DNA of 5,856 bases. It comes from Spirochaeta sp. GTDB taxonomy: Bacteria > Spirochaetota > Spirochaetia > DSM-2461. The stretch is taken from positions 1-5,856 of the forward strand of contig DAOVYP010000160.1 in the NCBI GenBank assembly GCA_030635565.1. The letters run 5' to 3'. The translations under genes and the position numbers were made by a program. This document shows, piece after piece, positions 1 to 5,856 of the stretch (the stretch's first letter is position 1; the number at the start of each line of letters is the position of its first letter). The notes beneath the pieces were generated by a model. The model was not told the origin of the DNA. It saw only the letters and a list, made by a program, of their open reading frames with translations, and did not search any database.

Positions 1-1
1 G

Positions 2-2194
2 GGACGTTCAAACGACGGTTCCAGACCTGAAGGATCCGGACGATCCGGCGGTTTCAGCCGTGGTCCCGGCGGACCCGGACGCCCTGGTGGATACAATCGC
101 AGTCCCGGCAGTACCGGACGATCCGGCGGTTACAACCGCGGTCCCGGTGGACCCGGACGTTCCGGTGGATACAACCGCGGTCCCGGCGTGGCACCCCGTC
201 CAGGCGGCAGTCGAGCCGGTGGCAGTCGAGCCGGTGGCGGGCGAGCCGGTGGCGGGCGAGCCGGTGGCCGCTCCGGCGGTTACAGCGGCCCTTCCGGTCC
301 TCCTCCCGCAAACAGGAGTAAAAAATTCTATAAAGCCAAGAAAACTTACGAGAAGCACAAGGAAGAGCAGGAAAAGCTCTATCAATACTCTCGCAAGAAG
401 CAGGTGATCCAGGCCAATCCCGTTCCTAAAGAAATCGATATCATGGAAGTGATAACTGTTTCTGAACTGGCCCGGAAGATGAATCTCAAAGCGTCGGATC
501 TTATTTCCAAACTGATGGGTATGGGCATGATGGTGACCATCAATCAGCAGATTGATGCGGAAACGGCCACCATTCTGGCAGATGATTTTGATTGTAAAGT
601 GAATATTGTCAGTCTTTATGACGAAACAATCATTGAATCCGAGTCCGATGAGGACGATGATCTGGCCCAGCGGCCTCCTATCGTAACAGTAATGGGTCAT
701 GTTGATCATGGCAAAACAAAACTACTGGACGCCATTCGTAACGCCGATGTTGTTGCCGGCGAGCATGGGGGTATAACTCAGCACATCGGTGCGTATATGG
801 TGCATACCCCGAAAGGTAATATCACTTTCCTGGATACGCCGGGTCACTCTGCATTCACCATGATGCGGGCTCGTGGGGCCCAGGTGACCGACCTCGTTGT
901 TCTTGTGGTTGCGGCCAATGACGGTGTAATGCCCCAGACCATTGAAGCGATTCAGCATGCCAAAGCTGCAAAATCTCCGATCATTGTTGTCATAAACAAG
1001 ATGGATCTTCCCGAGGCGAATCCTGATCGGGTGAAGCAGCAGCTTTCAGAGTACGAACTGATGCCGGAAGACTGGGGTGGATCAACACAATTTGTTGAGA
1101 TTTCCGCACTTAAGGGTGAAGGAATTGATAGTCTCATTGATATTCTGATTCTTGAATCTGAAATGCTTGAGCTGAAAGCAAATTGGAAAAGACGTGCTGA
1201 AGGTAAGGTTATCGAATCCAAAGTTGACCAGGGCCGGGGTATCGTTTCTACCGTTCTGATTGAAAAAGGTACTTTGAAAATTGGCGACGCATTTGTTGCC
1301 GGTATCTTTCACGGGAAGGTACGGGCGATGTTTGATGACAAAGGTGAAATAGTTAAAGAAGCCACTCCGTCCATGCCTGTTGAGATTCTCGGATTTTCCG
1401 GTGTACCGGATGCCGGCGATCCTTTCCAGGTAACCGAAAACGAGCGTGAGGCCAGGCAGTACGGCAGTAAACGTCAGGATCTCAAGAAAATGGAGACGGC
1501 TCGGAACGTCAAGAAAATCACCCTGGATAATCTCTATGATTCAATACAGGATGGTGATGTTCAGGAGTTGAAAGTCATCATCAAGGGTGATGTACATGGA
1601 TCTGTCGAAGCGCTGCAGACAACACTGGAGAAATTAAGTACAAAAGATATACGTCTTATATGTATTCGAGCGGCTGCCGGTGCCATCATTGAGGATGATG
1701 TCAATCTCGCCGCAGCTTCTGAAGCCATCATAATCGGCTTTCATGTCAGACCCACTGCTAAAGCTCAGACGATTGCCAACCGTGAGAAAGTTGAAATCAG
1801 AAAGTACAATGTCATTTACGACGCCGTTGAGGATATCAAGGCAGCGATGGAAGGTATGCTGGCTCCGGATTTCGAAGAGCAGACCGTCGGACAAGTGGAA
1901 GTTCGGGAAACCTTCAAGGTACCCAAGATCGGTACTATCGCCGGGTGTATGGTTACTTCAGGTATGATAACACGCAAGAGCCAGGTGCATCTGATTCGTG
2001 AGGGTGTTGTTATCAATACCGGCGGACTCGTTTCACTCAAACGCTTCAAGGAAGACGCCAGAGAAGTCAAGGAAGGATACGAATGTGGTATCGGACTTGA
2101 AAATTTCACTGACGTACAGGTTGGTGATATCCTGGAAGTATTCGAAATGAGAGAAATTGCCAAGAAGCTGGGAGATCCGAAGAGCGATGAATGA
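2..2194 (+). CDS. infB: Translation initiation factor IF-2, 5'-truncated
   Basis: IF-2 is the GTPase that brings fMet-tRNA to the 30S subunit and promotes 50S joining in the cytoplasm. The frame is open from base 2, so the gene starts before the window; 730 residues remain before TGA 2192-2194. Counting from base 2, residues 1 to about 100 are a low-complexity Gly/Arg/Pro tail, then a Lys-rich segment, an IF2_N domain (about 149-197) and an acidic patch ESESDEDDD. The G domain shows G1 GHVDHGKT (232-239), DTPGH (278-282), NKMD (332-335) and SAL (368-370). Domain IV-type sequence [10 protein letters not shown] begins near 529, and the C-terminal initiator-tRNA-binding part includes [19 protein letters not shown] from about 630. 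A GTG at 188 is not the true start, because repeat-coded sequence continues in frame upstream of it. All GTPase motifs are intact. The gene overlaps rbfA by 8 bases. Identity is certain; the N-terminal extent cannot be seen. Confidence 0.98.
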   Translation, partial: GRSNDGSRPEGSGRSGGFSRGPGGPGRPGGYNRSPGSTGRSGGYNRGPGGPGRSGGYNRGPGVAPRPGGSRAGGSRAGGGRAGGGRAGGRSGGYSGPSGPPPANRSKKFYKAKKTYEKHKEEQEKLYQYSRKKQVIQANPVPKEIDIMEVITVSELARKMNLKASDLISKLMGMGMMVTINQQIDAETATILADDFDCKVNIVSLYDETIIESESDEDDDLAQRPPIVTVMGHVDHGKTKLLDAIRNADVVAGEHGGITQHIGAYMVHTPKGNITFLDTPGHSAFTMMRARGAQVTDLVVLVVAANDGVMPQTIEAIQHAKAAKSPIIVVINKMDLPEANPDRVKQQLSEYELMPEDWGGSTQFVEISALKGEGIDSLIDILILESEMLELKANWKRRAEGKVIESKVDQGRGIVSTVLIEKGTLKIGDAFVAGIFHGKVRAMFDDKGEIVKEATPSMPVEILGFSGVPDAGDPFQVTENEREARQYGSKRQDLKKMETARNVKKITLDNLYDSIQDGDVQELKVIIKGDVHGSVEALQTTLEKLSTKDIRLICIRAAAGAIIEDDVNLAAASEAIIIGFHVRPTAKAQTIANREKVEIRKYNVIYDAVEDIKAAMEGMLAPDFEEQTVGQVEVRETFKVPKIGTIAGCMVTSGMITRKSQVHLIREGVVINTGGLVSLKRFKEDAREVKEGYECGIGLENFTDVQVGDILEVFEMREIAKKLGDPKSDE
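38..187 (+). repeat. 39-base tandem repeats coding a 13-residue Gly/Arg/Tyr unit in IF-2
   Basis: There are three full units and one partial, at 38-76, 77-115, 116-154 and 155-187. They encode [39 protein letters not shown] and [11 protein letters not shown]. Units 3 and 4 encode the same 11 residues but differ at synonymous third positions (for example CGA/CGT, GGC/GGT and GGT/GGA). This suggests that the peptide, not only the DNA, is being kept. The array lies in the infB frame and resembles RGG/RGY-type disordered RNA-binding tails; that role is inference. Confidence 0.85.
206..265 (+). repeat. 15-base tandem repeats (4 units) coding G-(S/G)-R-A-G in IF-2
   Basis: Four perfect-length units lie at 206-220, 221-235, 236-250 and 251-265. 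The first two are identical (GGCAGTCGAGCCGGT), and the last two are identical to each other (GGCGGGCGAGCCGGT), differing from the first pair only in the second codon. They encode GSRAG twice and GGRAG twice. The paired identity suggests recent slippage or duplication. The array stays in the infB frame and sits just downstream of the 13-residue repeat array. Confidence 0.88.
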
Positions 2195-2552
2195 AATCCG
2201 CCTGAAGAGGGTGGAAAGCCTGATTCGGGAAAAAGTGAGTTCTCTGATAATGCTGGGAGAGGTAAAAGACCCAAGAGTCGATACCTCAGTTACCCTCACC
2301 CGGGTCAGGTCGGCAAAAGATCTGGCTTCAGCCCGAATCTGGGTGAGTTCCTTCGGCGGTGAAGAAGCAACCCGCAGGGCCGTCAAGGGACTGAACAATG
2401 CCGCCGGATTCATACAGTTGAGGATCGGTAGGGAGATTCACATGAGAAACACCCCGAAACTGTACTTTACGGCGGATAATTCAATCCGTGAAGGATTGGC
2501 CGTCAATCGACTCATCGATGAGGCAGTTTCTTCGGAAAGCGGGGACAGATAA
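2187..2552 (+). CDS. rbfA: Ribosome-binding factor A (30S maturation)
   Basis: RbfA is a small KH-like-fold protein that binds the 30S subunit and helps late maturation of the 5' end region of 16S rRNA; it is needed for growth in the cold in E. coli. The predicted protein is 121 residues, the usual length. It has the family pattern: N-terminal RLKRVESLIREKVSSLI, then EVKDPRV, then a strand-rich centre (SVTLTRVRSAKDLASARIWV), a helix (AVKGLNNAAGFIQLRIGREI) and the RNTPKLYFTADNSI motif near the C-terminus. I chose ATG 2187 because the protein then begins [12 protein letters not shown] as in the family. A TTG at 2157 would add ten residues read from infB sequence. The start lies inside infB (8-base overlap), which favours translational coupling; GGGAG at 2170-2174 and GAAGAG at 2179-2184 are possible Shine-Dalgarno sequences. 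Confidence 0.95.
   Translation: MNEIRLKRVESLIREKVSSLIMLGEVKDPRVDTSVTLTRVRSAKDLASARIWVSSFGGEEATRRAVKGLNNAAGFIQLRIGREIHMRNTPKLYFTADNSIREGLAVNRLIDEAVSSESGDR
2541..2545 (+). promoter_or_regulatory. Possible ribosome binding site for truB
   Basis: GGGGA lies inside the last codons of rbfA, 4 bases before ATA 2549 and 7 bases before ATC 2552. It could pair with the 16S rRNA tail only with a G-U wobble, so it is a weak Shine-Dalgarno sequence. It is recorded because it is the best candidate upstream of a truB frame that lacks a standard start codon; re-initiation by ribosomes ending rbfA at TAA 2550-2552 could also supply initiation. Confidence 0.35.
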
Positions 2553-3424
2553 TCCTGCCCCCTCCGGTTTCGTGCCTTTTTCTGCTTGATAAGCCGGCTG
2601 GTATTTCAAGCTTTGCGGCTCTTGGAGCACTTAAAAGGTCACTGGGTACCGGAAAAGTCGGGCATGCCGGAACTCTGGATCCTTTTGCCACCGGATTGCT
2701 TCTTGCCCTATCGGGGAAGCTCACAAAAGCCGCCTACCTCCTCTCGGATATGGACAAAGAATACGAAGCAGTATTCCGTTTCGGTAAGGAAACCGACACA
2801 TTGGATACTGAGGGTGAAATTATTGCTGAGTCACCGGTCCCGGAATATAGCGGCATTTTAAAAGCCGCCGAGTCCTTTTCGGGTACGTTGAAGCAAATTC
2901 CGCCGGCATTCTCAGCCGTTAAAATCAACGGGAAGAGAGCCTATACCCAGGCCCGTAAAGGTCTGGAAGTGGAGTTGCCGGTAAGAGATGTTCATATCAA
3001 TCGCTTTGAGACGATCAGCTGGGAATCTCCGGATCTGAAAGTGAGAATACAATGCTCCAAGGGAACATATATCAGATCTATCGCAAGAGACCTCGGGATA
3101 GCAGCTGGAAGCCGGGCTTTCTGTCTTTCCCTTAGACGCACTGCAATCGGTCCATTCGCTGTGGAAAATGCCGGTAAACCGGATGAGATTGAAACAGCGG
3201 ACGGATTAAGTCCCGCAGAATTCGCAACAATCGTCGGCATACCGGTAATTGAACTTTCCCATGAAATTGCCGACAGGCTGAGAGTTGGATTTCCCCCCGA
3301 AAAACTGGGCAACAGTTTGATACTGAATGATATTCTGACTCTCTGTACCGACGATGTCGGTACACCGGCGGCATTATTGGAAAAAGGGGAAAACGGAACA
3401 ACCTACAAAATCGTCTTTAATTAG
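2552..3424 (+). CDS. truB: tRNA pseudouridine(55) synthase, non-canonical start
   Basis: TruB converts U55 of the T-loop of tRNAs to pseudouridine. The conserved frame runs from LFLLDKPAGISSF through KVGHAGTLDPFATG, which holds the catalytic Asp (GAT 2678-2680). It continues through DKEYEA with the conserved Tyr, GKETDTLDTEG, QIPPAFSAVKINGKRAY and CSKGTYIRSIARDLG, and ends in a divergent C-terminal domain at TAG 3422-3424. The frame is open from 2522 (after TGA 2519-2521), but has no ATG, GTG or TTG until TTG 2696. A start there would remove the first 48 residues and the catalytic Asp. I therefore place the start at ATC 2552 (290 residues, catalytic residue D43), 7 bases after GGGG. ATA 2549 and CTG 2555 are alternatives, and a one-base sequence error cannot be excluded. 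It directly follows rbfA. Identity is certain; the start is not. Confidence 0.9.
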   Translation: MLPPPVSCLFLLDKPAGISSFAALGALKRSLGTGKVGHAGTLDPFATGLLLALSGKLTKAAYLLSDMDKEYEAVFRFGKETDTLDTEGEIIAESPVPEYSGILKAAESFSGTLKQIPPAFSAVKINGKRAYTQARKGLEVELPVRDVHINRFETISWESPDLKVRIQCSKGTYIRSIARDLGIAAGSRAFCLSLRRTAIGPFAVENAGKPDEIETADGLSPAEFATIVGIPVIELSHEIADRLRVGFPPEKLGNSLILNDILTLCTDDVGTPAALLEKGENGTTYKIVFN

Positions 3425-3696
3425 CAGCTATCCTGCTTGTCTATCATGATTTACAACGACGCCGACTCGCTTGACTAATCAACTGTTCCATGTCAGTTTG
3501 ACTCGTTGAAAATAGTTTTTAACCAGGGCCCCGGGTTTCTGATTTTCCGGGAGGCTATTGCGGCATTTAATGCTCGGCTTCCCTCTGAATCGGTACAACA
3601 CCCCCGGAAGGCAAAATATCGACCCGGACCGATGTAATCGACCGGCAGGCGGTTATCACTACCGCAACATTTTTTCTCAATAGAGAGGAACGCATC
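3425..3696 (+). promoter_or_regulatory. Non-coding gap and putative structured rpsO leader
   Basis: No convincing coding frame is present in these 272 bases. By eye several inverted repeats can be paired. GTTGAAAA (3505-3512) pairs with TTTTTAAC (3516-3523) around TAG. GGGAGGC (3549-3555) pairs with GCTTCCC (3577-3583), enclosing GCAT/ATGC (3563-3566 with 3570-3573). ATCGGT (3589-3594) pairs with ACCGAT (3628-3633), and GCGGT (3649-3653) with ACCGC (3661-3665). S15 represses its own mRNA through leader structures in several bacteria, so an S15-responsive leader is plausible, but no known S15 motif was positively identified. A promoter should lie here if rpsO-pnp has its own transcript; two TTGACT boxes (3471-3476 and 3498-3503) lack a good -10 partner. 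No folding calculation was possible. Confidence 0.5.
3649..3675 (+). terminator. Weak terminator- or attenuator-like hairpin before rpsO
   Basis: A 5-bp stem GCGGT/ACCGC (3649-3653 with 3661-3665, 7-base loop) is followed by AACA and then six Ts (3670-3675). The stem is short and separated from the T run by four bases, so it is a poor intrinsic terminator by usual rules. A competing pairing, ACCG 3641-3644 with CGGT 3650-3653, would break it, which is an attenuator-like arrangement. It ends about 8 bases before the rpsO ribosome binding site. Confidence 0.3.
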
Positions 3697-3966
3697 ATGT
3701 CTCTCAACAAGGACGACAAGGCCACTATCGTGGCTGAATTCGGCAAGGACGGCAAAGACTCCGGCTCATCGGAAGTTCAGATTGCCCTTCTTACCAAGCG
3801 CATCGAAGATCTCAAGGCACACTTCGATGATCACAAGAAAGACCACGCCTCACGGCGCGGACTGTTGAAGATGGTCGGCCAACGTCGACGGCTTCTCCGC
3901 TATCTCAAGCGGACTAACCTGGAAGGTTACCGGGCACTCATCGCGAAGCTCGGCCTCCGGAAATAA
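3697..3966 (+). CDS. rpsO: 30S ribosomal protein S15
   Basis: S15 is a primary binder of 16S rRNA that organises the central domain of the 30S subunit and contacts the 50S subunit. The 89-residue product is full length for the family. It shows the signature [19 protein letters not shown] (residues 21-39), then [16 protein letters not shown] with the rRNA-contacting HKKDH and SRRGLL segments, [11 protein letters not shown], and the C-terminal [12 protein letters not shown] 3697 is preceded by AGAGGA at 3684-3689 with 7 bases between, a good Shine-Dalgarno sequence. Its 5' side is the structured non-coding gap, suggesting separate or attenuated expression; its 3' side is pnp, 14 bases away. S15 feedback on its own translation is known in E. 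coli and Geobacillus; here it is only a possibility. Confidence 0.98.
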   Translation: MSLNKDDKATIVAEFGKDGKDSGSSEVQIALLTKRIEDLKAHFDDHKKDHASRRGLLKMVGQRRRLLRYLKRTNLEGYRALIAKLGLRK

Positions 3967-3980
3967 AACAAGGAAAATAC

Positions 3981-5856
3981 ATGCATACGGCAAAAATCAG
4001 GATCGGTGATGAAGATCTGATCCTCGAAACCGGAAAGATCGCCAAGCAGGCTAACGGCTCTGTTCTCGCCCGTTACGGTGGAAGCGCTGTGCTGGCGACA
4101 GTCTGTTGCAGCTCTGAAACTACCGAGGGCCTGGATTATATTCCCTTGATGGTGGATTACAACGAGCGTTATTATTCCGCCGGCAAGATTCCCGGCGGGT
4201 TCATCAAAAGGGAAATGCGGCCCAAAGATAAGGAAATTCTTGTCTCACGTCTTATCGACCGTCCCATGAGACCTCTTTTCGATAAAAGATTCGGTCGGGA
4301 TATCCAGGTTATACCCATGACGGTATCCACAGATCAGATTCATACCCCTGATGTCATCGGAATGATGGCCGCCTTCGCAGCGGTAATGATTTCCGATATC
4401 CCTTTCGACGGCCCCGTGGCTGCCATAAGAATCGGTTCGGTTGATGGCGAACTCGTCGTTAATCCCACATTCCAGCAGCTTGAGAAAGCTGAGTTGGATG
4501 TTATCGTTGCCGGCAACAACGCGGGCATCGTGATGGTGGAAGGAGGAGCTGATCAGGTTTCAGAAGAACGCATGCTCGAAGCCCTGGGTCTTGCAGAGAC
4601 TATATTGAAAGATCTCTGCAAGTTCATCGAGGATTTCGCAGCCGCAGCCGGCAAGGAAAAACTGCCTCTGCCTGAGGAATTCGCTCCTCTGGGCTTTGAG
4701 GAAGAAGTAAAGACAGCGGCAGACCCCCTATACCGGGACGTCATATTTCTTTCTGACAAATTCGCCCGTTCCGGTGGTGCAAGGGAAGTTAAGGCCAAGC
4801 TCATCGAGCAGTTCTCCGACAGGATTGAAGCCTACGGCGAGAACGGTATGACTGTGTTTAAATCCCTTCTCGGAGAGATTCATTCCGGAATAATGCGCAA
4901 GTCCATCGTCAACGATGGCAAAAGATGTGACAATCGTTCGCCTGTTGATATTCGCCCCATAACGACGGAAATCGATCTGTTGCCCCGGGCCCACGGATCC
5001 TCGCTGTTTACTCGTGGCGAAACCCAATCCATCGGCGTCGTCACTCTGGGAAGCACCTACGATGAACAGATTTTCGACGACATTGACGGTGATCGTCGTT
5101 CCAACTTCATGCTGCATTACAATTTCCCACCCTATTCCGTAGGGGAGACCGGGAGAACGGGAACCGGCCGCCGGGAAATCGGACATGGTCACCTGGCCCA
5201 ACGAGCCATCAAACCCATACTCCCAGAGAAAGATAAATTCCCCTATACCATCCGTATCGTTTCGGAGATTACGGAATCCAACGGTTCTTCATCGATGGCT
5301 ACGGTCTGCAGCGGTACCATGAGCTTACTGGCCGCAGGAGTGCCTATTAAGGCTTCTGTTGCCGGAATTGCCATGGGCCTCATACAGGAAGACGGAAAGA
5401 ATGTTGTTCTTTCCGATATTCTCGGTGAGGAAGACCATATGGGCGACATGGATTTCAAGGTGACCGGAAGCGAGAAGGGCATCACCGCCTTCCAGATGGA
5501 CATCAAGATTTCCGGAATCAGCATTGAAATCATGAAGACCGCTCTTGAGCAGGCCCGAGTGGGCCGGATCCACATCCTTGGTGAGATGGCAAAAACCATC
5601 AGTCAGCCTTCGGAAGCCATCAGCGAGTTCGCACCCGCCGTGGTTACCTATAAAGTGGATGTGGACAAGATCGGAGCCATCATTGGTCCCGGAGGTCAGA
5701 ATATTCGTAATATCAGCGAAACTTCCGGTACCAAAGTGAACATTGATGATGATGGTATCATTACAATCTTTTCCAAGGATGGAAAAGACGGTGCAGATAT
5801 TGCACTGAATATGGTGAAAGCCTTTGTCGAGGAACCTGAAGTCGGCACCATTTATA
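3981..5856 (+). CDS. pnp: Polyribonucleotide nucleotidyltransferase (PNPase), 3'-truncated
   Basis: PNPase is a trimeric 3'-to-5' phosphorolytic exoribonuclease that degrades mRNA using phosphate and can also add tails. The frame is open from ATG 3981 to the window edge: 625 codons plus one base of roughly 700. The first RNase PH-like core contains DYNERYYSAGKIPGGFIKRE and SRLIDRPMRPLF. An all-helical linker follows, then the catalytic second core with FTRGETQ (343-349), FPPYSVGETG (382-391), RREIGHG (397-403) and the metal-binding region with D485 and D491, equivalent to E. coli D486 and D492. The KH domain has its GPGG loop at 569-572. The S1 domain is cut off after EVGTIY. All visible catalytic residues are present. 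The segment between GETG and RRE looks one residue shorter than in E. coli as I remember it. AAGGAAA at 3970-3976 is the ribosome binding site. It is probably co-transcribed with rpsO. Confidence 0.97.
   Translation, partial: MHTAKIRIGDEDLILETGKIAKQANGSVLARYGGSAVLATVCCSSETTEGLDYIPLMVDYNERYYSAGKIPGGFIKREMRPKDKEILVSRLIDRPMRPLFDKRFGRDIQVIPMTVSTDQIHTPDVIGMMAAFAAVMISDIPFDGPVAAIRIGSVDGELVVNPTFQQLEKAELDVIVAGNNAGIVMVEGGADQVSEERMLEALGLAETILKDLCKFIEDFAAAAGKEKLPLPEEFAPLGFEEEVKTAADPLYRDVIFLSDKFARSGGAREVKAKLIEQFSDRIEAYGENGMTVFKSLLGEIHSGIMRKSIVNDGKRCDNRSPVDIRPITTEIDLLPRAHGSSLFTRGETQSIGVVTLGSTYDEQIFDDIDGDRRSNFMLHYNFPPYSVGETGRTGTGRREIGHGHLAQRAIKPILPEKDKFPYTIRIVSEITESNGSSSMATVCSGTMSLLAAGVPIKASVAGIAMGLIQEDGKNVVLSDILGEEDHMGDMDFKVTGSEKGITAFQMDIKISGISIEIMKTALEQARVGRIHILGEMAKTISQPSEAISEFAPAVVTYKVDVDKIGAIIGPGGQNIRNISETSGTKVNIDDDGIITIFSKDGKDGADIALNMVKAFVEEPEVGTIY

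Noticed and set aside
60..407. Open + strand frame rich in Val/Pro/Asp/Ala in the infB repeat region.
   Set aside because: It is infB DNA read in another frame. Repeats whose unit is a multiple of three keep every frame open; the infB frame joins known IF-2 domains and this one does not.
8..709. Long open frame on the minus strand opposite infB, rich in Ala/Gly/Thr/Ser.
   Set aside because: It lies antisense to the repeat region and IF2_N domain of infB. Its low-complexity C-terminal part is just the repeats read backwards, and no family resemblance is seen.
2586..2861. Open + strand frame of 91 codons at the start of truB.
   Set aside because: It is an out-of-frame reading of truB. The conserved TruB motifs are in the other frame throughout this stretch.
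3423..3437. Hairpin AGCAG-ctatc-CTGCT overlapping the truB stop, as a terminator.
   Set aside because: The stem is only 5 bp and no T run follows, so it does not resemble an intrinsic terminator.
3471..3526. TTGACT boxes at 3471 and 3498 as -35 elements of a sigma-70-type promoter for rpsO.
   Set aside because: No hexamer close to TATAAT lies 16-18 bases downstream of either box, so a specific promoter call is not supported.
3530..3551. CCCGG/CCGGG inverted repeat with a 12-base loop as a terminator.
   Set aside because: No T run follows. Its 3' arm is also claimed by the longer GGGAGGC/GCTTCCC pairing, and the palindromic C/G-rich bases pair easily by chance.
4728..5201. Minus-strand open frame of 157 codons opposite pnp.
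   Set aside because: It is antisense to the conserved PNPase catalytic core; the + frame carries all PNPase motifs without interruption. Another minus frame at 5243-5599 is rejected for the same reason.

Overview
The window is a piece of a bacterial housekeeping cluster for translation and RNA turnover, all on the + strand: infB (5' end missing) - rbfA - truB - about 270 bases of non-coding sequence - rpsO - pnp (3' end missing). I see no mobile element, CRISPR array, tRNA, rRNA, phage gene or defence system. Nothing in it looks like a wholly new biological system. The interest lies in start-site, leader-RNA and repeat details.

The organism is most likely a spirochaete (Spirochaetales, Spirochaeta-like rather than a host-restricted Treponema or Borrelia). 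This is inferred from protein flavour: IF-2 has a Gly/Arg/Tyr-rich N-terminal tail, an acidic patch before the G domain and KTKLLDAIR after the P-loop. TruB and PNPase also read as spirochaete-like. No rRNA or marker search backs this up, so treat it as moderate confidence.

Layout. Bases 2-2194 encode the last 730 residues of IF-2, opening in a repetitive disordered tail built of 13-residue and 5-residue units. rbfA starts inside the end of infB (8-base overlap). truB follows rbfA directly, but its conserved frame has no ATG, GTG or TTG before the catalytic motif, so it seems to use a non-canonical start at or next to the rbfA stop codon. A gap at 3425-3696 follows, where many bacteria have ribF. 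It holds no gene but several possible hairpins, the last followed by six Ts just before the rpsO ribosome binding site. rpsO and pnp are only 14 bases apart and are probably co-transcribed.

How the genes work together: IF-2 places initiator tRNA on the ribosome, RbfA matures the 30S subunit, TruB makes pseudouridine 55 in tRNA, S15 nucleates assembly of the 30S central domain, and PNPase degrades RNA from the 3' end. The grouping links ribosome assembly and initiation with RNA decay, as in many bacteria. The gap before rpsO suggests that rpsO-pnp is regulated separately from infB-rbfA-truB, possibly by S15 feedback, but this is inference.
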